From Neisseria gonorrhoeae (GTDB lineage Bacteria; Pseudomonadota; Gammaproteobacteria; Burkholderiales; Neisseriaceae), in assembly GCF_003315235.1 (NCBI RefSeq), contig NZ_QNRU01000018.1:1-40107 (forward strand): 40,107 nucleotides of DNA, in the 5' to 3' direction. The position numbers and the translations under genes are program-made. Of this stretch, positions 34,630 to 40,107 are shown in pieces; position 1 is the stretch's first letter; every line of letters begins with the position of its first letter. The notes under the pieces are model-generated. The model did no database searches. It saw only the letters and a program-made list of their open reading frames with translations, and was not told where the DNA came from.

Positions 34630-35817
34630 ATGACAGAGGACGAACGTTTCGCGTGGCTGCAATTGGCGTTTACGCCCTATATCGGCGCGGAAAGTTTCCT
34701 GCTGCTGATGCGCAGTTTCGGCAGCGCGCAAAATGCCTTGTCCGCACCGGCGGAACAGGTTGCCCCGGCGGTGCGGCATAAGCACGCGCTTGAGGCTTGG
34801 CGCAATGCGGAAAAACGCGCTTTGGCGCGGCAGGCGGCAGAAGCGGCGTTGGAATGGGAAATGCGGGACGGATGCCGCCTGATGCTGCTTCAGGATGAAG
34901 ATTTCCCCGAAATGCTGACGCAGGGGCTGACCGCGCCGCCGGTTTTGTTTTTGCGCGGCAACGTGCGGCTGCTGCACAAGCCTTCCGCCGCCATCGTCGG
35001 CAGCCGCCATGCCACGCCGCAGGCGATGCGGATTGCCAAAGATTTCGGCAGGGCGTTGGGTGGGAAAGGCATTCCTACCGTGTCGGGTATGGCTTCGGGC
35101 ATCGACACCGCCGCCCATCAGGGCGCACTGGAGGCAGAAGGCGGCACCGTCGCCGTGTGGGGGACGGGCATAGACCGCATTTATCCGCCGGCCAACAAAA
35201 ACCTTGCTTATGAAATCGCCGAAAAAGGGCTGATTGTCAGCGAGTTCCCCATCGGCACGCGGCCGTATGCCGGCAACTTTCCGCGCCGCAACCGCCTGAT
35301 TGCCGCGCTGTCGCAGGTTACGCTGGTGGTCGAGGCCGCCTTGGAATCCGGTTCGCTGATTACCGCCGGCCTGGCGGCAGAAATGGGGCGCGAAGTCATG
35401 GCGGTGCCCGGTTCGATAGACAACCCCCACAGCAAAGGCTGCCACAAACTGATTAAAGACGGAGCGAAACTGACGGAATGTTTGGACGACATCCTGAACG
35501 AATGCCCGGGGCTATTGCAAAATACGGGTGCTTCATCATATTCTATAAATAAGGATACGCCCGACACGGGCCGCCGCACCGTTCAGACGGCATACGCCCC
35601 GCCGCCTGCCGCAAAAATGCCGTCTGAAGGGGCGGCAGGCGGCACAGCCGTCGGCGGCATACTGGATAAAATGGGTTTCGACCCCATCCATCCCGACGTG
35701 CTTGCCGGACAGTTGGCTATGCCTGCCGCAGATTTGTATGCCGCACTGTTGGAATTGGAATTGGACGGCAGCGTTGCCGCCATGCCCGGCGGCAGATACC
35801 AGCGTATCCGAACTTGA
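34630..35817 (+). CDS. dprA: DNA-processing protein DprA
   Basis: About 395 residues. Loads RecA on incoming single-stranded DNA during natural transformation. N-terminal SAM-like helical domain (1-100), then the Rossmann core with AAIVGSRHATPQA, VSGMASGIDTAAHQGAL, VWGTGIDRIYPP, NFPRRNRLIAAL and VVEAALESGSLITA. A Pro/Gly-rich linker (about 300-345) contains two uptake sequences as coding DNA. A C-terminal winged-helix-like DprA domain (about 345-395: GFDPIHPDVLAGQLAM) follows. The ATG at 34630 is 8-9 nt from AAGGGG; an ATG at 34621 overlaps that Shine-Dalgarno and is less likely. Natural competence fits the dense uptake sequences. Confidence 0.95.
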   Translation: MTEDERFAWLQLAFTPYIGAESFLLLMRSFGSAQNALSAPAEQVAPAVRHKHALEAWRNAEKRALARQAAEAALEWEMRDGCRLMLLQDEDFPEMLTQGLTAPPVLFLRGNVRLLHKPSAAIVGSRHATPQAMRIAKDFGRALGGKGIPTVSGMASGIDTAAHQGALEAEGGTVAVWGTGIDRIYPPANKNLAYEIAEKGLIVSEFPIGTRPYAGNFPRRNRLIAALSQVTLVVEAALESGSLITAGLAAEMGREVMAVPGSIDNPHSKGCHKLIKDGAKLTECLDDILNECPGLLQNTGASSYSINKDTPDTGRRTVQTAYAPPPAAKMPSEGAAGGTAVGGILDKMGFDPIHPDVLAGQLAMPAADLYAALLELELDGSVAAMPGGRYQRIRT

Positions 35818-35842
35818 ACGCACTTTATATTAAGGAACACGA

Positions 35843-36304
35843 ATGACCGAAGTCATCGCCTACCTCATCGAACATTTCCAAGATTTCGATACCTGCCCGC
35901 CGCCCGAAGACTTGGGTATGCTGCTTGAAGAAGCGGGTTTCGATACGATGGAAATCGGCAACACCCTGATGATGATGGAAGTATTGCTCAACAGCTCCGA
36001 ATTTTCCGCCGAACCCGCCGGCAGCGGCGCATTGCGCGTGTACAGCAAAGAAGAAACCGACAACCTGCCGCAGGAAGTGATGGGGCTGATGCAGTATCTG
36101 ATTGAAGAAAAAGCCGTCAGCTGCGAACAGCGGGAAATCATCATCCACGCGCTCATGCACATCCCCGGCGACGAAATTACCGTAGATACCGCCAAAGTGC
36201 TGACCCTGCTGCTTTTATGGGCAAACAAGAGCGAGCTGCCCGTGTTGGTCGGCGACGAGCTGATGAGCGCGCTTTTACTCGACAACAAACCCACGATGAA
36301 CTGA
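35843..36304 (+). CDS. smg: Smg protein (DUF494)
   Basis: 153-residue soluble protein of the Smg/DUF494 family. It is mostly helical with [15 protein letters not shown] at the N-terminus and a cluster of four Met (LMMMEVLL). It commonly lies between dprA and topA in beta- and gamma-proteobacteria, as here (25 bp after dprA). A poorly characterised family; linked to DprA only by gene order. AAGGAAC precedes the ATG. Confidence 0.92.
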   Translation: MTEVIAYLIEHFQDFDTCPPPEDLGMLLEEAGFDTMEIGNTLMMMEVLLNSSEFSAEPAGSGALRVYSKEETDNLPQEVMGLMQYLIEEKAVSCEQREIIIHALMHIPGDEITVDTAKVLTLLLLWANKSELPVLVGDELMSALLLDNKPTMN

Positions 36305-36310
36305 AGCGGC

Positions 36311-36345
36311 TTCAGACGGCGCCGGCCCGCCCGATGCCGTCTGAA
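36311..36345. other. Inverted uptake-sequence pair between smg and topA
   Basis: TTCAGACGGC and GCCGTCTGAA are 15 bp apart with a GC-rich loop, 6 bp after the smg stop. There is no T-run. Confidence 0.55.
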
Positions 36346-36381
36346 ACACCGGCATCAAAACCACCATCCAGAGAACGACAA

Positions 36382-38688
36382 ATGGCGAAAAACCTCTTAA
36401 TCGTCGAATCCCCGTCCAAAGCCAAAACCCTGAAAAAATATTTGGGCGGCGATTTTGAAATCCTCGCGTCCTACGGACACGTCCGCGACCTCGTCCCCAA
36501 AAGCGGCGCGGTCGATCCCGGCAACGGCTTTGCGATGAAATACCAACTCATCAGCCGCAACGCCAAACACGTCGATGCCATCGTCGCCGGAGCCAAAGAA
36601 GCCGAAAACATCTACCTCGCAACCGACCCGGACAGGGAAGGCGAAGCCATTTCCTGGCATCTTTTGGAAATCCTCAAATCCAAACGCGGCCTGAAAAACA
36701 TCAAGCCGCAGCGCGTCGTGTTCCACGAAATCACCAAAAACGCCGTGCTCGATGCGGTTGCCCATCCTCGCGAAATCGAAATGGATTTGGTCGATGCGCA
36801 ACAAGCCCGTCGCGCTCTGGACTATCTGGTCGGTTTCAACCTCTCGCCGTTGCTGTGGAAAAAAATCCGACGCGGTTTGAGCGCGGGCCGCGTGCAAAGC
36901 CCTGCTTTGCGCCTGATTTGCGAACGCGAAAACGAAATCCGCGCGTTTGAAGCGCAGGAATATTGGACGGTACATCTAGACAGCCACAAAGGCCGCAGCA
37001 AGTTCACCGCCAAACTCGCCCAATACAACGGCGCGAAACTCGAACAATTCGACCTGCCGGACGAAGCCGCTCAAGCCGACGTGTTGAAAGAACTCGAAGG
37101 CAAAGAGGCTGTCGTTACTGCCATTGAAAAGAAAAAGCGCAGCCGCAACCCCGCCGCGCCGTTCACCACATCCACCATGCAGCAGGATGCCGTGCGCAAA
37201 CTCGGCTTCACCACCGACCGCACCATGCGTACCGCCCAGCAGCTTTACGAAGGTATAGACGTAGGGCAGGGCGCCATCGGTCTGATTACCTATATGCGTA
37301 CCGACAGCGTGAATTTGGCTGACGAAGCGTTAACCGAAATCCGCCATTACATTGAAAACAAAATCGGCAAAGAATATCTGCCGAGTGCCGCCAAACAATA
37401 CAAAACCAAATCCAAAAACGCCCAAGAAGCCCATGAAGCGATCCGCCCGACTTCCGTGTACCGCACGCCCGAAAGCGTCAAACCCTTCCTGAGTGCAGAC
37501 CAGTTCAAACTCTATCAAATGATTTGGCAGCGTACCGTTGCCTGTCAGATGACGCCCGCCAAATTCGACCAAACCACCGTCGATATTACCGTCGGCAAAG
37601 GCGTGTTCCGAGTAACCGGACAAGTGCAAACCTTCGCAGGCTTCCTCAGCGTTTACGAAGAAAGCAGCGACGATGAAGAGAGCGAAGACGGCAAAAAACT
37701 GCCCGAAATGAGCGAAGGCGACAAATTGCCGGTCGACAAACTCTACGGCGAACAACACTTCACCACCCCGCCGCCGCGCTACAACGAAGCCACACTGGTT
37801 AAAGCCCTTGAAGAATACGGCATCGGCCGCCCCTCGACCTACGCCAGCATCATCTCCACGCTCAAAGACCGCGAATACGTTACCCTTGAGCAAAAACGCT
37901 TCATGCCCACCGACACAGGCGACATCGTCAATAAATTCCTGACCGAACACTTCGCCCAATACGTCGATTACCATTTCACCGCCAAACTCGAAGACCAGCT
38001 TGACGAAATCGCCGACGGCAAACGCCGCTGGATTCCCGTGATGGACAAATTCTGGAAACCGTTCATCAAACAAGTGGAAGAAAAAGAGGGCATCGAACGC
38101 GCCAAATTTACCACGCAGGAACTTAACGAAACCTGCCCGAAATGCGGCGAACACAAACTGCAAATCAAGTTCGGCAAAATGGGCCGTTTCGTTGCGTGTG
38201 CCGGTTATCCCGAGTGCAGTTACACCCGCAACGTCAACGAAACCGCCGAAGAAGCCGCCGAGCGCATCGCCAAAGCCGAGGCTGAACAAGCCGAACTCGA
38301 CGGACGCGAATGCCCCAAATGCGGCGGTCGGTTAGCGTATAAATACAGCCGTACCGGCAGCAAATTCATCGGCTGCGCCAACTACCCCAAATGCAAACAC
38401 GTCGAGCCGCTGGAAAAACCGAAAGACACCGGCGTCCAATGCCCGCAATGCAAAAAAGGCAACCTCGTCGAGCGCAAATCCCGCTACGGCAAACTGTTTT
38501 ACAGTTGCAGCACCTATCCCGACTGCAACTACGCCACTTGGAACCCGCCCGTCGCTGAAGAATGCCCGAACTGCCATTGGCCGGTCTTGACCATCAAAAC
38601 CACCAAACGCCGGGGTGTGGAAAAAGTCTGCCCGCAAAAAGAATGCGGCTGGAAAGAACAAATCGAACCGCCTGCACCGCAAGAGTGA
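36382..38688 (+). CDS. topA: DNA topoisomerase I
   Basis: 768-residue type IA topoisomerase that relaxes negative supercoils. TOPRIM domain at the N-terminus (LLIVESPSKAKTLKKYLGG; ATDPDREGEAISWHLLE with the DxD-type metal site). Active-site Tyr304 in LITYMRTDSVNL. The C-terminus has four Cys-rich zinc-ribbon modules: CPKCGEHKLQ...CAGYPEC, CPKCGGRL...CANYPKC, CPQCKKG...CSTYPDC, and CPNCHWP...CPQKEC. The open frame starts earlier (36217), inside smg, but the family N-terminus MAKNLLIVES fixes 36382. An uptake-sequence terminator follows. Confidence 0.97.
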   Translation: MAKNLLIVESPSKAKTLKKYLGGDFEILASYGHVRDLVPKSGAVDPGNGFAMKYQLISRNAKHVDAIVAGAKEAENIYLATDPDREGEAISWHLLEILKSKRGLKNIKPQRVVFHEITKNAVLDAVAHPREIEMDLVDAQQARRALDYLVGFNLSPLLWKKIRRGLSAGRVQSPALRLICERENEIRAFEAQEYWTVHLDSHKGRSKFTAKLAQYNGAKLEQFDLPDEAAQADVLKELEGKEAVVTAIEKKKRSRNPAAPFTTSTMQQDAVRKLGFTTDRTMRTAQQLYEGIDVGQGAIGLITYMRTDSVNLADEALTEIRHYIENKIGKEYLPSAAKQYKTKSKNAQEAHEAIRPTSVYRTPESVKPFLSADQFKLYQMIWQRTVACQMTPAKFDQTTVDITVGKGVFRVTGQVQTFAGFLSVYEESSDDEESEDGKKLPEMSEGDKLPVDKLYGEQHFTTPPPRYNEATLVKALEEYGIGRPSTYASIISTLKDREYVTLEQKRFMPTDTGDIVNKFLTEHFAQYVDYHFTAKLEDQLDEIADGKRRWIPVMDKFWKPFIKQVEEKEGIERAKFTTQELNETCPKCGEHKLQIKFGKMGRFVACAGYPECSYTRNVNETAEEAAERIAKAEAEQAELDGRECPKCGGRLAYKYSRTGSKFIGCANYPKCKHVEPLEKPKDTGVQCPQCKKGNLVERKSRYGKLFYSCSTYPDCNYATWNPPVAEECPNCHWPVLTIKTTKRRGVEKVCPQKECGWKEQIEPPAPQE

Positions 38689-38712
38689 AGCGGTTGGGAT
38701 TAAGATGAAAGA

Positions 38713-38747
38713 AAATGCCGTCTGAAAGGGGTTTCAGACGGCATTTG
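38713..38747. terminator. Terminator of topA
   Basis: AAATGCCGTCTGAAA and TTTCAGACGGCATTT form a perfect hairpin with loop GGGG, 25 bp after the topA stop. Confidence 0.85.
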
Positions 38748-38757
38748 TAAATTAGAA

Positions 38758-39550
<793 letters not shown>

Positions 39551-39613
39551 AAAAATAAATACATTCTTTAACAAAACAAATCATATCCCGGCAAAACAAA
39601 TCTGATAAAATGC

Positions 39614-39642
39614 TTGGCGTTTATTAACAATCTTTTTAATAA
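39614..39642 (+). promoter_or_regulatory. Candidate opa promoter
   Basis: TTGGCG (39614-39619), 17 bp, TAATAA (39637-39642), 27 bp before the opa ATG. The interval is very AT-rich, and GGAG lies 6 nt before the ATG. A second -10-like TAAAAT lies at 39606. Confidence 0.5.
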
Positions 39643-39668
39643 TTTAATCTTAGATATTTGGAGTTGAT

Positions 39669-40107
39669 ATGCATACGGCCGACAAAAAACTTCTCTTCTC
39701 TTCTCTTCTCTTCTCTTCTCTTCTCTTCTCTTCTCTTCTCTTCTCTTCTCTTCTCTTCTCTTCTCTTCCGCAGCGCAGGCGGCAAGTGAAGGCAATGGCC
39801 GCGGCCCGTATGTGCAGGCGGATTTAGCCTACGCCGCCGAACGCATTACCCACGATTATCCGAAACCAACCGGTACAAAAAAAGGCACAACAATAAGCAC
39901 GGTAAGCGATTATTTCAGAAACATCCGTACGCATTCCATCCACCCCAGGGTGTCGGTCGGCTACGACTTCGGCGGCTGGAGGATAGCGGCAGATTATGCC
40001 CGTTACAGAAAGTGGAACAACAATAAATATTCCGTGAGCATAAAAGAGTTGCTAAGAAACGATAATAGCGCTTCTGGCAGCAACCATCTTAACATAAAAA
40101 CCCAAAA
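39669..40107 (+). CDS. opa: Opacity protein Opa, partial, phase OFF
   Basis: Phase-variable outer-membrane adhesin binding CEACAM or heparan sulphate receptors. The window contains the leader and roughly the first 110 mature residues: [86 protein letters not shown], then the start of a hypervariable loop. From ATG 39669 eight codons (MHTADKKL) precede 15 CTCTT repeats (39693-39767). The ATG frame then reads PQRRRQVK and stops at a TAG near 39826, whereas Opa continues in the frame starting 39770. Fourteen or seventeen repeats would be ON. The leader differs from the usual MNPAPKKPSLL, and one C is missing before the repeats. Confidence 0.93.
39693..39767 (+). repeat. CTCTT pentanucleotide phase-variation tract, 15 units
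   Basis: Fifteen uninterrupted CTCTT units inside the opa signal-peptide coding region. Slipped-strand changes in unit number switch the frame. With the visible ATG, n = 15 is out of frame. Confidence 0.97.

Noticed and set aside
39568-39795. Minus-strand frame with REEKR repeats
   Set aside because: Reverse reading of the opa CTCTT tract.

Overview
The window is chromosomal DNA of a pathogenic-lineage Neisseria (the meningitidis/gonorrhoeae group; I cannot decide the species from sequence alone). The reasons are: dozens of copies of the 10-12 bp Neisseria DNA uptake sequence (ATGCCGTCTGAA), often paired as hairpins after genes; five Correia repeat-enclosed elements (CREE); an IS1016 remnant; an opa gene start with a CTCTT phase-variation tract; and a gene order (dnaJ, OPT transporter, rfbC-rfbA-rfbB-galE, tex ... 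pykA ... pyrBI, def-fmt-rsmB, ntrYX, dprA-smg-topA) that I know from Neisseria chromosomes.

Layout. 1-275: end of an IS5-type element running off the left edge. 345-9834: dnaJ, an OPT-family transporter, the dTDP-sugar/galactose operon galE-rfbB-rfbA-rfbC on the minus strand, and tex. galE and tex are separated by only 114 bp, which is the arrangement of the capsule-null locus (cnl) of unencapsulated neisseriae: no capsule genes are present here. 9865-13050: an AT-rich, uptake-sequence-free three-gene Type II restriction-modification cassette (C5-cytosine methyltransferase, D12-class adenine methyltransferase, HNH-type nuclease), followed by a diverged, internally deleted copy of the 3' end of tex. 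13391-16906: CREE, gltS, a lipoprotein and small genes. 16989-18370: a fadL/ompP1-type outer-membrane protein gene broken by a frameshift and a stop. 18575-20047: pyruvate kinase.

20285-26093 is the most rearranged part. It holds a small membrane protein gene, a remnant of the left-edge IS, an AT-rich block with a C39-type peptidase and a small membrane protein bracketed by two CREEs in inverted orientation, a broken lipoprotein stub, an acetyltransferase, then pyrB-pyrI with what looks like a leader-peptide attenuator, a frameshifted membrane-protein gene and a CREE with strongly AT-to-GC biased changes. 26094-38688 is housekeeping: a LysM protein gene divergent from def-fmt-rsmB-DUF4390-ntrY-ntrX, with a perfect 228-bp tandem duplication of the whole divergent promoter region; then dprA-smg-topA. 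38758-39550 is a decayed IS1016 that carries an internal scrap of a thiC gene, and the window ends inside opa, whose 15 CTCTT repeats put it out of frame (phase OFF).

Functionally the window joins surface-sugar supply (rfb/gal for LOS), peptide and glutamate uptake, pyrimidine synthesis, translation start (def/fmt), DNA uptake and processing (dprA, topA, R-M) and phase-variable adhesion (opa). Several genes carry one-base changes in short homopolymers; these may be real decay or sequencing error and are flagged individually.
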